Origin: an uncultured Clostridia bacterium
GTDB lineage: Bacteria; Bacillota; Clostridia; Oscillospirales; Acutalibacteraceae
Direction: 5' to 3'
Assembly (NCBI GenBank): GCA_947627725.1
Contig: CANQXE010000023.1
Coordinates: 1 to 36,413, forward strand
DNA length: 36,413 nt
Shown in pieces: positions 1 through 8,758 of this stretch. Under the pieces are notes generated by a model. It had not been told where the DNA came from and did no database searches. It was given only the letters and a program-made list of their open reading frames with translations. The position numbers and the translations under genes are program-made. Position 1 is the first letter of the stretch; every line of letters begins with the position of its first letter.

Positions 1-120
1 CGGCGGTTTTATTTTTACTAAAGCTTTCTTCTTCCCCCCCGGTAGAACCGGGGGTTGTCACGCAAGTAGCTAGACAACGCCGAAAGCCGCTTGAATTCGA
101 TGTTCAGGCGGCTTTCACAA
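1..120 (+). mobile_element. Possible right end of an IS200/IS605-type (TnpB) element, with structured 3' RNA
   Basis: Three stem-loops stand in a row on the plus strand. The first has arms at 36-43 and 47-54 (8 bp, perfect). The second has arms at 54-59 and 73-78 (6 bp). The third is a 13-bp hairpin with one mismatch, arms at 83-95 and 103-115, that ends in TTTCAC. An open frame from base 2 closes at TAG 71-73 and could be the tail of a protein encoded to the left. A C-terminal tnpB tail overlapping an omega-RNA-like scaffold, followed by a subterminal hairpin, is the usual right-end layout of IS200/IS605 elements. The assignment is inference: the transposase lies outside the window. It could instead be an unrelated structured RNA. 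Confidence 0.3.
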
Positions 121-223
121 TATAAAAATAAATTTAATAATGAAATGATATACTGTTTTTAAATAAATAAAAATTTACACGCTGGTTTTTATTTAGGCGT
201 GATTCAGACCACTTTATCGACAG

Positions 224-250
224 TCTAAACAGCCGATTAATCATCGGCTG
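224..250 (-). terminator. Possible weak terminator after pflA
   Basis: A perfect 8-bp hairpin (arms 230-237 and 243-250, loop of five) overlaps the pflA stop codon. On the minus strand it is followed by only TTTA, so it is a weak intrinsic terminator at best. A second weak hairpin (arms 178-182 and 197-201) with a T-rich minus-strand tail lies 30 bases further on and may help. Nothing else coding is seen between 120 and 236. Confidence 0.35.
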
Positions 251-965
251 TTTCAGTGTACAGGCATCTATCAAGATATGATTGCAGTTTTTTAAGTCTG
301 CCCTTATCAAGAGCAGGTGTATTTTTAAGAGGATTTTCAATTTCTAAATTTTCATACTTAAAAAATCCCATCGTATGAAACGCAAGAAGCTCGTATTTTT
401 CAAATTTAAATTGTTTTGAAAACTCAGCGTATTTTTTTATGCTCTGTTCATTGTCATTGATATCGGGTATGACAACCGTTCTAAGCCACAGTCTGATACT
501 CTTTTCAGTACAGTATTTTCCCACAGCAATAAAATTGTCGAAATCTCCTTTTGTATACTTCCGATAACTTTCTCTGTCAAAAAATTTTACGTCTAATATT
601 ACAAGCTCCGCGCCGTCAAGAGCGGCTTTTACCTCATCTGTCAGAGGTACGCTGCCCGAAGTATCAATATCATAGTTGATACCCTCGTCATGAAGCAGCC
701 TGCCAGCCTCAATAATAAATTTTGCGTTTAACAGAGGCTCACCGCCGGAAAAGGTAACTCCACCTCCGTTTTTAAAATAAGGCTTGTACCTTTTAATTTT
801 TTCCGCAAGGTCATGGGCAGACCATTCTCTGCCCGATTTGTACCACGTATCAGGATTGTGACAATACGCGCACCTGAGAGGACAGCCTGTAAAAAATACC
901 GCGTAACGTATGCCCTCTCCATCAAGCGCCGCCATAGATTCAAAGGAATGAATATCAGCTTTCAT
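237..965 (-). CDS. pflA: Pyruvate formate-lyase-activating enzyme (radical SAM)
   Basis: The product is a 242-residue radical SAM enzyme that makes the glycyl radical on PflB by reductive cleavage of S-adenosylmethionine. The [4Fe-4S] cluster motif CX3CX2C is at Cys28, Cys32 and Cys35, and the SAM-contacting GGE motif is at about residues 74-76. The length fits PflA. The ATG lies five bases after the pflB stop, so the two are cotranscribed. No clear Shine-Dalgarno stands before this ATG, which points to coupling with pflB translation. The cytosolic product acts directly on its neighbour. Confidence 0.95.
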   Translation of the reverse strand: MKADIHSFESMAALDGEGIRYAVFFTGCPLRCAYCHNPDTWYKSGREWSAHDLAEKIKRYKPYFKNGGGVTFSGGEPLLNAKFIIEAGRLLHDEGINYDIDTSGSVPLTDEVKAALDGAELVILDVKFFDRESYRKYTKGDFDNFIAVGKYCTEKSIRLWLRTVVIPDINDNEQSIKKYAEFSKQFKFEKYELLAFHTMGFFKYENLEIENPLKNTPALDKGRLKKLQSYLDRCLYTETADD

Positions 966-970
966 TTTAA

Positions 971-3199
971 TTACATTGATGTGTGGAAGGTCCTTGAAAT
1001 AACCTCCTCCTGCTTCTCTCTTGTAAGTTTATTGAAATTCACGGCATAACCGCTTACACGGATTGTAAGCGACGGATAAAGTGTTGGGTCGTTCATTGCC
1101 GCAATAAGCTTTTCACGGTTAAGAACATTTACGTTAAGATGATGGGCATCCTGAGCAAAATAACCGTCAAGCATTGTTGTGAGATGCTCAATCTGCTCAT
1201 TTTTGTCCTTGCCGAGTGTATCCGGCGTTATTGAAAAGGTATTTGAAATACCGTCCTGACAGCAAGCATAGTCAAGCTTAGCAACTGAATTGAGCGACGC
1301 AAGAGCGCCCTCCGCGTCTCTGCCGTGCATTGGATTGGCTCCAGGAGCAAAAGGCTCACCTGCCTTACGTCCGTCAGGAGTGGCTCCTGTCTTTTTACCG
1401 TACATTACATTTGATGTGATTGTAAGAATTGAAAGTGTGTGCTTGGCTCCTCTGTATGCGGGAGTTTTGCAAAGCTCCTTATAGAAATACTCTATAAGCT
1501 CCTTGCCTATAAGGTCAACTCTGTCATCATCGTTGCCGTATTTCGGAAAATCGCCTTCAACCTTAAAATCATTAATAATACCACGCTCGTCCTTAATCGG
1601 CGTTACCTTTGCATATTTAATTGCGGAAAGCGAGTCAGTCGCAACAGACATACCCGATACACCGAACGCCATCAGCCTTTCAACATCTGTATCGTGAAGC
1701 GACATCATAAGTCTTTCATAGGCATACTTATCATGCATATAGTGAATAACATTCATTGTATTAACATAAAGCCTTGCCATCCATGAAAGATATTTTTTAT
1801 ATGCGGTAAGCACCTTATCATAATCAAGTATTTTTTCGTCAAATACCTCGCCCTCGGGAGCAATCTGCTCGCCCTCGATTTCATCCTTACCGCCATTCAG
1901 AGCCATGAGCAGAACCTTTGCAAGGTTACACCTCGCACCGAAAAACTGCATTTGCTTGCCCATCTTCATTGCCGATACACAGCAGGCAATAGCGTAATCG
2001 TCACCAAACATTCTTCTCATAACGTCGTCATTTTCGTACTGGATAGAATCAGTATCAATTGAAACCTGAGCGCAGAAATCCTTGAAGCCCTGAGGAAGAT
2101 GCTCGGACCAGAGAACAGTTATATTAGGCTCGGCAGACGGACCGAGATTATAGAGCGTCTGAAGAACTCTAAACGAAGTTTTTGAGCACATAGATTTGCC
2201 CTCTCCTGTCACACCCGCAAGCGCAAGCGTTACCCACACAGGATCACCCGCAAACAAATCATTATATTCGGGAGTGCGAAGATGACGCACCAAGCGGAGT
2301 TTGAGAACAAGATCGTCAATAAGCTCCTGCGCGCTCTTTTCGTCAAGTGTACCCTCAGCAAAATCTCTTTCAATATAGCAGTCAATAAATTCAGCAATTC
2401 TGCCAATTGAGTTAGCGGCGCCGTTCTGCTCTTTAATTGCGCCGAGATAACCGAAATACAGCCACTGTATAGCCTCTCTTGCGTTTTCGGCAGGCTTTGA
2501 AATGTCATAGCCGTAATCAAGAGCAAGTCCCTTTAGCTGATTCATAAAATCGAGCTGTTTTGAAAGGTCTTCAAGAAGATGGATGGTTTCCTCACCGAGA
2601 ACATCAGCCTCACCGATTTTGTTCTTGTCTGCTTTTTTCTGCTCAATAAGATAATCCATACCGTAAAGAGCAACTCTTCGGTAATCTCCTATAATTCTTC
2701 CTCTTGCATATGCATCGGGAAGACCTGTAAGAATACCCGCATGACGCGCTTTTTTCATCGTATCAGTATAAACGCGGAACACTCCTGTATTATGGGTTGT
2801 TCTGTAAATAAATTCATCTTTAATTTTATCTGAAATTTCATACCCATATGCACGGCATGCCTGAACAGCGTTTCTGTATCCCGCAAACGGCGAAACACCT
2901 CTTTTAAGCGGTTCGTCTGTCTGAAGTCCTACAATGATATCCTTTTCTTTATCAATATATCCCGGCTCGTGAGAGAGAATTGAGAGAACCTTTTCGGTAT
3001 CAATATCAAGCACACCGCCGTTTTCATTTTCCTTTATTAAAAGCTCCCTCACCTTTTCAAGAACATCCTTTGTTCTTTGCGTCGGTCCTTCAAGAAAGGA
3101 TGAGTCACCGTCATATGCAGTATAATTCAGCTTAATGAAATTACTTACATTTATTTCATCACACCATACGCCTTCTTTAAAATTTCTCCAAGCGTTCAT
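971..3199 (-). CDS. pflB: Formate C-acetyltransferase (pyruvate formate-lyase)
   Basis: This glycyl-radical enzyme converts pyruvate and CoA to acetyl-CoA and formate in anaerobic fermentation. The 742 residues match the usual length of about 750. The adjacent catalytic cysteines are Cys406-Cys407 in the motif IACCVSAM. The radical glycine is Gly717 in RVSGYA, near the C terminus. AGGAGG stands upstream of the ATG and supports the start. The gene sits between a DUF134 regulator-like gene (38 bases upstream) and its activase pflA. The enzyme is destroyed by oxygen once activated, so it implies an anaerobic lifestyle. Confidence 0.97.
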   Translation of the reverse strand: MNAWRNFKEGVWCDEINVSNFIKLNYTAYDGDSSFLEGPTQRTKDVLEKVRELLIKENENGGVLDIDTEKVLSILSHEPGYIDKEKDIIVGLQTDEPLKRGVSPFAGYRNAVQACRAYGYEISDKIKDEFIYRTTHNTGVFRVYTDTMKKARHAGILTGLPDAYARGRIIGDYRRVALYGMDYLIEQKKADKNKIGEADVLGEETIHLLEDLSKQLDFMNQLKGLALDYGYDISKPAENAREAIQWLYFGYLGAIKEQNGAANSIGRIAEFIDCYIERDFAEGTLDEKSAQELIDDLVLKLRLVRHLRTPEYNDLFAGDPVWVTLALAGVTGEGKSMCSKTSFRVLQTLYNLGPSAEPNITVLWSEHLPQGFKDFCAQVSIDTDSIQYENDDVMRRMFGDDYAIACCVSAMKMGKQMQFFGARCNLAKVLLMALNGGKDEIEGEQIAPEGEVFDEKILDYDKVLTAYKKYLSWMARLYVNTMNVIHYMHDKYAYERLMMSLHDTDVERLMAFGVSGMSVATDSLSAIKYAKVTPIKDERGIINDFKVEGDFPKYGNDDDRVDLIGKELIEYFYKELCKTPAYRGAKHTLSILTITSNVMYGKKTGATPDGRKAGEPFAPGANPMHGRDAEGALASLNSVAKLDYACCQDGISNTFSITPDTLGKDKNEQIEHLTTMLDGYFAQDAHHLNVNVLNREKLIAAMNDPTLYPSLTIRVSGYAVNFNKLTREKQEEVISRTFHTSM

Positions 3200-3237
3200 A
3201 ATTTTCCTCCTGTATAAATCACATTATAAAGAATAAA

Positions 3238-3648
3238 CTAATTATATTGAATCACAAAACATTCCTTACCGGGCTCATGAAAAATTCCGATACATCTCTC
3301 ACAGGTACCATGCTTGCACCTTAAGCATCTGTTCTTTCCGCATTGACCGCAACAATGCTTTGAATTAGGACAAAGCTCATAATCACCGCCTTCAATTTTA
3401 AGCGGTTTACTGTTTACAATAGAATCGGAAATCTTATATCTTGCATTGTCGTAAATCGCAGTTATCGTTGAACGGGCAACCTGCATCTGCTTGGCGCATT
3501 CCTGCTGAGTTAAGCCGACATAGTCTATCAATCTTACAGCCTCATATTCATCAACGGTTATGCTGATTTCATCCTTTTCGCAGTTTCCGTTGAATTTTTT
3601 TATATCAGGTACCGCACACACTCGCCTGCTTTTTTTGGGGCGTGCCAT
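3238..3648 (-). CDS. DUF134 (UPF0251) putative DNA-binding protein, Cys-rich
   Basis: The product is 136 residues when started at the ATG at 3648, which has GAGGTG just upstream and gives the family-typical N terminus MARPKKSRRVC. An in-frame start further upstream would add 23 residues, but they do not look like the family. A sigma-70 region-4-like helix-turn-helix covers about residues 63-95 (GLTQQECAKQM onward). The C-terminal third has about nine cysteines in CxxC-like clusters, plausible ligands for a metal or Fe-S cluster. The family is described only as predicted DNA-binding. Its position as first gene before pflB-pflA makes it a candidate regulator of that operon. That role is inference. 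Confidence 0.8.
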   Translation of the reverse strand: MARPKKSRRVCAVPDIKKFNGNCEKDEISITVDEYEAVRLIDYVGLTQQECAKQMQVARSTITAIYDNARYKISDSIVNSKPLKIEGGDYELCPNSKHCCGQCGKNRCLRCKHGTCERCIGIFHEPGKECFVIQYN

Positions 3649-3696
3649 TTCGCACCTCATTTCGCCATTATTTTTATTATTTACTGTTGTGACTAT

Positions 3697-3724
3697 ATTA
3701 TACATTATTTTTGACATATGTCAA
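3697..3724 (-). promoter_or_regulatory. Sigma-A promoter of the DUF134-pflB-pflA operon
   Basis: On the minus strand a perfect TTGACA (3719-3724) is separated by 16 bases from a perfect TATAAT (3697-3702). Transcription should start near 3690, leaving about 40 bases of untranslated leader before the ATG at 3648. Both hexamers match consensus, so basal activity should be high unless repressed. Confidence 0.85.
3711..3724. promoter_or_regulatory. Candidate operator: perfect 14-bp palindrome over the -35 box
   Basis: TTGACATATGTCAA is its own reverse complement and contains the -35 hexamer. It has the TTGAC-N4-GTCAA layout of Crp/Fnr-family sites, in which FNR itself prefers TTGAT-N4-ATCAA. It could equally be the site of the DUF134 protein encoded just downstream. 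Its placement predicts repression rather than activation. Confidence 0.55.
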
Positions 3725-3786
3725 TAACTTGTACGACTTTTTTATTCCAAATTTATAAAAAACATATAAAACTAAATACAAAAAAA

Positions 3787-3883
3787 TTCTATAATAAATG
3801 TTGGGTATCGGGAAAATCTCAACATTTATTTTTTAGTAAAACTGTGAAAAAACACATTCCGAAAAATCCATTAAAATAAAGTC
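3787..3883. repeat. Dispersed non-coding repeat, copy A
   Basis: This segment matches 36306-36408. Both copies open with TTCTATAATAAATGTTGGG, then form a hairpin (here AATAAATGTTG at 3792-3802 with its complement at 3820-3830) followed by a run of T. After a diverged stretch, both end with an identical 28-base block (here 3856-3883). A short CTAAATACA also precedes both copies. No open frame is present. It could be a miniature mobile element, an IS relic or a small-RNA gene; none is recognised. Confidence 0.7.
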
Positions 3884-4018
3884 AACAAAAAGCAATTAGA
3901 ATAGAGTGAAGAATATGTTGCAAAAAGAGGTTATAAAAATTTTGTCGGTTGGCTGTAATTTAAAAAATAGACAAGTATTACTGCTTTTGTCTTTTATTTT
4001 CGATTTGATTAATTGAGC
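3884..4018. other. AT-rich intergenic stretch with no recognised content
   Basis: This lies between repeat copy A and the rplQ terminator. It is strongly AT-rich and has no open frame, convincing promoter or hairpin. It separates two minus-strand transcription units. Confidence 0.5.
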
Positions 4019-4052
4019 CTAAAAAAACACCCGAGATATACCCGGGTGTTAA
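4019..4052 (-). terminator. Intrinsic terminator of the S10-spc-alpha cluster
   Basis: An 8-bp GC-rich hairpin (arms 4026-4033 and 4043-4050) is followed on the minus strand by seven T (4021-4027). It lies about 20 bases after the rplQ stop and should end the 31-gene ribosomal transcript. Confidence 0.9.
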
Positions 4053-4072
4053 AAATTGTTATAATACTATCT

Positions 4073-4414
4073 TTAAACAAGCTCGATGATGCACATCTCA
4101 GCTGCGTCGCCGCGACGAGGGCCTGTTTTGACAATACGGCAATAACCGCCGTTTCTTTCCGCATACTTAGGAGCAACCTCATCAAAAAGCTTCTTTGCTA
4201 CGTCTTCCTTAGTTACATAGGAAAGAACCTGTCTTCTTGAATGAAGTGTATCGTTTTTGCCGAGAGTAATCATTTTCTCAGCCATTGCACGAACTTCCTT
4301 AGCTCTTGTAACGGTAGTTTCCATCTTGCCGTTTTCTAAAAGATAAGTAACCATACCTCTGAGCATAGCCCTTCTGTGGTCAGTAGGACGTCCCAGCTTT
4401 CTGCTACCTGGCAT
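4073..4414 (-). CDS. rplQ: 50S ribosomal protein L17
   Basis: This 113-residue protein has the L17 N terminus [18 protein letters not shown] and the conserved core ([20 protein letters not shown]). L17 is a large-subunit protein near the exit-tunnel side. It starts 14 bases after rpoA and is the last gene of the cluster, followed by a strong terminator. The 113-residue length matches short bacterial L17, without the C-terminal extension found in some lineages. Confidence 0.96.
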   Translation of the reverse strand: MPGSRKLGRPTDHRRAMLRGMVTYLLENGKMETTVTRAKEVRAMAEKMITLGKNDTLHSRRQVLSYVTKEDVAKKLFDEVAPKYAERNGGYCRIVKTGPRRGDAAEMCIIELV

Positions 4415-4428
4415 TGAAATTCCCTCCT

Positions 4429-5385
4429 TTAGTCCTCTTCTTGACTAAGTCCTAAACCGAGTGAGGCAAGCTTTGCAACCACCTCATCAAGTGACTTACG
4501 ACCAAGGTTTCTGACTTTCATCATATCTTCTTCTGATTTACCGATTAAATCTTCTACTGTGTTAATGCCTGCTCTTTTAAGACAGTTGAAGGAACGAACG
4601 GAAAGGTCAAGCTCTTCAATAGTCATTTCAAGAACCTTTTCTTTACCGTCATCATCTTTTTCAACCATAATATCCTGATTTCCGATTTCCTCAGAAAGGT
4701 CAACAAAGAGCATAAGATGGTCATTGAGAATTTTAGCAGCAAGCGACGCCGCTTCGTCTGCAGCGATTGTGCCGTCTGTCTCAATGTCGAGAATGAGCTT
4801 GTCAAGGTCAGTCTGCTGTCCTACACGGGTATTTTCAACAGTGTAATTAACCTTTAATACGGGTGTATAAATAGAGTCAATTGCGATTGTGCCGATTGGC
4901 AAATCCATTAACTGCTTATTTCTGTCACATGGCACATATCCTCTGCCGTTATCGGCAGTAAGCTCCATAACCACATGCGCACCTTCATCAAGATAAGCAA
5001 TATGAAGATCAGGATTAAGAATTTCCACATCAGCATCGTGTTTGATGTCGCCCGCGGTAATTTCTCCCTCACCGGAAACTTCAATATAAAGCGTCTTGGG
5101 TTTCTCGTCATGTATCTTAAGGATAACGCTCTTGAGATTTAAAACAATCTCAGTAACATCCTCCTTGACATGAGGGATAGTTGAAAATTCGTGTAAAACA
5201 CCATCAATCTTTACGGAAGTTATCGCATAGCCCGGAAGTGATGAAAGGAGAACTCTCCTCATACTGTTTCCGAGTGTTGTACCAAAGCCTCTTTCAAGCG
5301 GCTCAACAATAAACTTGCCTGTGCTTCGACTTCCGATAGTAGACACGTCTACAATCTCGATTTTAGGCTTATCAATTTCTATCAT
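4429..5385 (-). CDS. rpoA: DNA-directed RNA polymerase subunit alpha
   Basis: The 318-residue alpha subunit dimerises to start RNA polymerase assembly. The N-terminal assembly domain (about 1-230) contains [21 protein letters not shown] linker is followed by the C-terminal domain (about 245-315), which contacts UP elements and activators through [13 protein letters not shown] and [12 protein letters not shown]. The gene sits between rpsD and rplQ, the classic alpha-operon order. AGGAGG stands before the ATG. Confidence 0.98.
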   Translation of the reverse strand: MIEIDKPKIEIVDVSTIGSRSTGKFIVEPLERGFGTTLGNSMRRVLLSSLPGYAITSVKIDGVLHEFSTIPHVKEDVTEIVLNLKSVILKIHDEKPKTLYIEVSGEGEITAGDIKHDADVEILNPDLHIAYLDEGAHVVMELTADNGRGYVPCDRNKQLMDLPIGTIAIDSIYTPVLKVNYTVENTRVGQQTDLDKLILDIETDGTIAADEAASLAAKILNDHLMLFVDLSEEIGNQDIMVEKDDDGKEKVLEMTIEELDLSVRSFNCLKRAGINTVEDLIGKSEEDMMKVRNLGRKSLDEVVAKLASLGLGLSQEED

Positions 5386-5446
5386 CTAAAAGCCTCCTAA
5401 AAAATGTTGTATTTTGTTTTCGCTAAATAACAGCAGCAAAGGGCTA

Positions 5447-6073
5447 TTACTTAGAGTAGAACTCAACGATTAAATGCTCTTCAACAGGAGTTGCTATTTC
5501 ATCTCTCTCAGGGAGCTTAACAACCTTTGCTTCCATAGCATCCTTGTTTACGTCAACCCACTGCGGAACAGGACGTGACGCGTTTGACTCAACAAGAGTC
5601 TTGAACTCATCTGTTGTTTTGCTTGTCTCTTTAACAGCAACAACATCACCTGCTTTAAGGAGATATGATGGAATATCAACCTTAGAACCGTTTACAGTGA
5701 AATGCGCATGGTTAACAAGCTGACGTGCCTGAGCTCTTGAGCTTGCGAAACCGGCTGTGTAAACAAAATTATCTAAACGGCTCTCACAAATCTGGAGAAG
5801 GTTTGAACCTGTTACACCTGCCTTACGTTCAGCCATAAGGAAATATTTGTGGAACTGTCCCTCAGCAATACCGTAATAACGACGCGCTGACTGCTTTGCA
5901 CGAAGCTGCATACCGTATTCTGATGTTTTTTTTCTGTTCTGACCGTGCTGACCCGGCGCATATGAACGACGGTCAATTGCACATTTGCTTGTATAGCATC
6001 TGTCACCCTTGAGGAAAAGCTTTTTGCCCTCACGACGACAAAGCTTACAAGCAGGTCCTGTATATCTTGCCAT
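5447..6073 (-). CDS. rpsD: 30S ribosomal protein S4 (zinc-binding form)
   Basis: This 208-residue primary 16S rRNA-binding protein of the small subunit has its S4 RNA-binding domain at about residues 98-160 ([24 protein letters not shown]). Four cysteines near the N terminus (Cys9, Cys12, Cys26, Cys31) mark the zinc-binding C+ type. In several bacteria S4 represses the alpha operon. The 61-base gap to rpoA contains no convincing promoter. Confidence 0.97.
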   Translation of the reverse strand: MARYTGPACKLCRREGKKLFLKGDRCYTSKCAIDRRSYAPGQHGQNRKKTSEYGMQLRAKQSARRYYGIAEGQFHKYFLMAERKAGVTGSNLLQICESRLDNFVYTAGFASSRAQARQLVNHAHFTVNGSKVDIPSYLLKAGDVVAVKETSKTTDEFKTLVESNASRPVPQWVDVNKDAMEAKVVKLPERDEIATPVEEHLIVEFYSK

Positions 6074-6096
6074 ATCAAGTAACCTCCAAGTTTATA

Positions 6097-6492
6097 CTAT
6101 ACGCGACGTCTTTTTGGTGGACGACAGCCATTGTGCGGAATAGGAGTAACATCTTTAATAAGACTTACATCCAGACCTGCTGTCTGAAGAGCTCTGATAG
6201 CTGATTCACGTCCTGAGCCGGGACCCTTAACGTAAACTTCAACCGTCTTCATACCACAATCAATAGCTGTTTTTGCGGCGGCTTCAGCGGCTGTTGCGGC
6301 TGCAAAAGGAGTAGACTTTCTCGAACCGCGAAAGCCCATTTCGCCTGCTGACGCCCATGAAACTGCGTTACCGTTCAAATCGGTAATTGTAACGATTGTG
6401 TTGTTGAAGGTTGATTGAATATGGGCAGCACCACGCTCAATATTTTTCTTCTCACGACGCTTACGTGAGCCTGTGGTCTTTTTAGTAGCCAT
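6097..6492 (-). CDS. rpsK: 30S ribosomal protein S11
   Basis: The product is 131 residues and ends in the conserved [13 protein letters not shown] tail. The core motif [14 protein letters not shown], which contacts 16S rRNA on the platform near the E site, is present at about residues 90-103. It starts 19 bases after rpsM in the usual rpmJ-rpsM-rpsK-rpsD order. A Shine-Dalgarno (AGGAGG) precedes the ATG. Confidence 0.97.
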   Translation of the reverse strand: MATKKTTGSRKRREKKNIERGAAHIQSTFNNTIVTITDLNGNAVSWASAGEMGFRGSRKSTPFAAATAAEAAAKTAIDCGMKTVEVYVKGPGSGRESAIRALQTAGLDVSLIKDVTPIPHNGCRPPKRRRV

Positions 6493-6511
6493 ACTTTTTT
6501 GTTCCTCCTAC

Positions 6512-6880
6512 TTATTTCTTCTTATTTGCTATGGTCTTCTTAGGACCTTTGCGTGTGCGGGCATTGTTCTTGGATGTCTGACCTCTTACCGGGAGACCCT
6601 TTCTATGTCTTACACCGCGATAGCAACCAATTTCGATAAGTCTCTTGATATCAAAAGCTGTATCTCTGCGAAGGTCACCTTCAACAGTAAGATTATTGGT
6701 AATATAATCACTGAGCTTTTTAACATCGTCTTCCGTTAAATCTCTGCAACGGGTATCCGGATTGATGCCTGTTGCCGCAAGAACTTTTTTAGAAGTAGTA
6801 AGACCGATACCGTAAATATAGGTAAGTCCAAATTCTACTCTCTTCTCATTAGGTAAGTCAACACCTGAAATACGTGCCAT
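6512..6880 (-). CDS. rpsM: 30S ribosomal protein S13
   Basis: This 122-residue protein of the small-subunit head contacts the P-site tRNA and the intersubunit bridge. The N-terminal helix-two-turn-helix motif ([21 protein letters not shown]) and the basic tail [18 protein letters not shown] are both present. It starts 32 bases after rpmJ. Length and order are standard. Confidence 0.97.
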   Translation of the reverse strand: MARISGVDLPNEKRVEFGLTYIYGIGLTTSKKVLAATGINPDTRCRDLTEDDVKKLSDYITNNLTVEGDLRRDTAFDIKRLIEIGCYRGVRHRKGLPVRGQTSKNNARTRKGPKKTIANKKK

Positions 6881-6912
6881 TTTACAGTTTACCTCCGATT
6901 TTTAATTCAGGA

Positions 6913-7026
6913 TTAGCCCTGACGCTGTTTGTGCTTTGGATTTTCACAGATAACCATTACTTTTCCATTGCGCTTAATTACTTTGCACTTTTCGCAAATT
7001 TTCTTTACAGAAGGTCTGACTTTCAT
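6913..7026 (-). CDS. rpmJ: 50S ribosomal protein L36 (zinc-binding form)
   Basis: This is a 37-codon gene, read directly from the sequence, beginning [16 protein letters not shown]. Zinc ligands Cys11, Cys14, Cys27 and His32 give the C+ form. It has exactly the family length and stands between infA (21 bases) and rpsM, its usual place. TAGGAGG precedes the ATG. Confidence 0.95.
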   Translation of the reverse strand: MKVRPSVKKICEKCKVIKRNGKVMVICENPKHKQRQG

Positions 7027-7047
7027 TTTGAATATCCTCCTAAATAT

Positions 7048-7266
7048 TTACTTTGAGCGCCAAATAATACGACCCTTTGTAAGATCATACGGTGACATCT
7101 CAATTGTTACCTTATCACCGGGGAGAATGCGAATGTTATTCATTCTGAGTTTCCCGCTGATGTGGGCAATAATAATGTGGCCATTTTGAAGCGTTACCTT
7201 AAAGGTAGTGTTAGGCAATACCTCTACCACGGTACCCTCAACTTCTATCATATCTGACTTTGACAT
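7048..7266 (-). CDS. infA: Translation initiation factor IF-1
   Basis: This 72-residue S1/OB-fold protein occupies the ribosomal A site during initiation. The motif [17 protein letters not shown] and the C-terminal LTKGRIIWR are typical of IF-1. The 91-base gap to map upstream holds no open frame. Some Clostridia carry a KOW-domain gene at this place; here there is none. Confidence 0.97.
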   Translation of the reverse strand: MSKSDMIEVEGTVVEVLPNTTFKVTLQNGHIIIAHISGKLRMNNIRILPGDKVTIEMSPYDLTKGRIIWRSK

Positions 7267-7357
7267 CTTATACCTCGCTAAAAAAATGATTACGATTGAT
7301 GTTATCTATTTAACTGGAATCACATTACGGCGTAATCGCCAGCAATTGATTTAAACC

Positions 7358-8107
7358 TTAGACTTTTGTTAAAATTACCGGACCGTTTGATGTGATGGCA
7401 ACCGTATGCTCAAAATGAGCCGACAGCTTTCCATCCGCAGTTTTAACTGTCCAACCGTCTGAAAGTTGTTTAACCTTATAGGTTCCCAGATTTATCATTG
7501 GTTCAATTGCCAATGTCATTCCGGGTAACAGTCTGATACCACGTCCTGCGTGACCGAAGTTTGGTACGCTTGGCTCTTCGTGAAGCTTTGTTCCGACGCC
7601 GTGACCTACATAATCACGTACTACGCCGTATCCACGTTCTTCGCAATAGGACTGTACCGCAAAGGATATATCACCGATTCTGTTGCCCGGGACAGCCTGC
7701 TCGATACCTTTCATAAGGCTCTCGCGGGTAGTGTCCATCAGCCGCTTTGCCTCGGGAGAGCAAGTCCCTGCGGCAAATGTGGCAGCATTATCACCGTTAT
7801 AACCGTTCTTGGCAGCCCCTAAATCAATACTGACAATATCACCCTCCCGGATAATACGGTCAGCCTTAGGAATACCGTGAATTACTTCATCATTTATAGA
7901 TATACATGCAGTAGCAGGAAATCCGCCGTAATTAAGAAAATTCGGAGTTGCTTTATGTTTCTTTATAAACCTGTATGCAACCTCGTCTATTTCCTTGGTA
8001 GAAACACCGGGCTTTACTGCCTCTCCTGCTACCATTAATGCCTCAGCCGAAATTTGACAAGCCTCTTTCATAAGTTCAAGCTCGCGGCTGCTTTTAAGCA
8101 CTATCAT
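7358..8107 (-). CDS. map: Type I methionyl aminopeptidase
   Basis: The enzyme removes the N-terminal methionine from new proteins. Started at the ATG at 8107 (GGAGG seven bases upstream) it has 249 residues; a longer in-frame start would add 15 atypical residues. Dinuclear metal ligands are visible at Asp95, Asp106, His169, Glu202 and Glu233, all in their usual contexts (SIDLG, GDNAA, GHGVG, AIEPM, FEHTV). It begins one base after the adk stop, so its translation is probably coupled. Confidence 0.96.
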   Translation of the reverse strand: MIVLKSSRELELMKEACQISAEALMVAGEAVKPGVSTKEIDEVAYRFIKKHKATPNFLNYGGFPATACISINDEVIHGIPKADRIIREGDIVSIDLGAAKNGYNGDNAATFAAGTCSPEAKRLMDTTRESLMKGIEQAVPGNRIGDISFAVQSYCEERGYGVVRDYVGHGVGTKLHEEPSVPNFGHAGRGIRLLPGMTLAIEPMINLGTYKVKQLSDGWTVKTADGKLSAHFEHTVAITSNGPVILTKV

Positions 8108-8108
8108 G

Positions 8109-8741
8109 TTAATCCTCCAACGCAGCGAAAACGAGTGCTGTTGTGTCAGCAACCTCTTCCTGACCCTCTACAATCACAAGCTTACCAAGCTTCTTATAGA
8201 AATCCTTAAGAGGCTCTGTCATCTCATGATACTCCGCAAGCCTTGCCTGTACGGTTTCTGGAGCGTCATCCTTTCGCTGAATAAGTTCACCGCCGCATGC
8301 ATCGCATACTCCATCAACCTTAGGCTTTTTATACTCAAGGTGATAAGAGTTTGCGCACTTTGAACATACACGGCGACCGCTCATTCTCTTTGTAATGGCT
8401 TCATCGGAAACCTCTATATCGAGGATCTTATCAATTTCCACGCCCATATCCTCAAGCGCCTGAGCCTGAGGAATGGTTCTTGGAAAGCCATCAAGAATGA
8501 ATCCTTTTTTACAATCGTCTTCCTTAAGTCTGTCCTTGATAATACCGACTATAATTTCATCAGGAACGAGCTGACCCGCGTCCATATAAGACTTTGCCTT
8601 AAGCCCAAGCTGCGTACCGTCTTTAACAGCGGCACGAAGTATATTGCCTGTTGAAATTGCAGGAATTTCATATCTGTCTACAATCTTTTCTGCCTGCGTG
8701 CCTTTGCCGGCACCCGGAGAGCCGAGAAGAATAAGTTTCAT
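8109..8741 (-). CDS. adk: Adenylate kinase (zinc-LID form)
   Basis: This 210-residue enzyme interconverts ATP, ADP and AMP. The P-loop GSPGAGKGT is at residues 7-15, and DGFPRT at 84-89 belongs to the nucleotide-binding core. The long LID domain carries four cysteines (126, 129, 146, 149) that bind structural zinc, typical of Gram-positive adenylate kinases. It lies 17 bases after secY and one base before map, the conserved secY-adk-map order. Confidence 0.97.
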   Translation of the reverse strand: MKLILLGSPGAGKGTQAEKIVDRYEIPAISTGNILRAAVKDGTQLGLKAKSYMDAGQLVPDEIIVGIIKDRLKEDDCKKGFILDGFPRTIPQAQALEDMGVEIDKILDIEVSDEAITKRMSGRRVCSKCANSYHLEYKKPKVDGVCDACGGELIQRKDDAPETVQARLAEYHEMTEPLKDFYKKLGKLVIVEGQEEVADTTALVFAALED

Positions 8742-8758
8742 AATGTTTCTCCTATATA

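Noticed and set aside
1439-1786. 115-codon plus-strand open frame
   Set aside because: It is antisense to the conserved core of pflB; a shadow.
7267-7357. Possible small KOW-domain gene between map and infA
   Set aside because: The gap has only 91 bases and no open frame; such genes need about 270.
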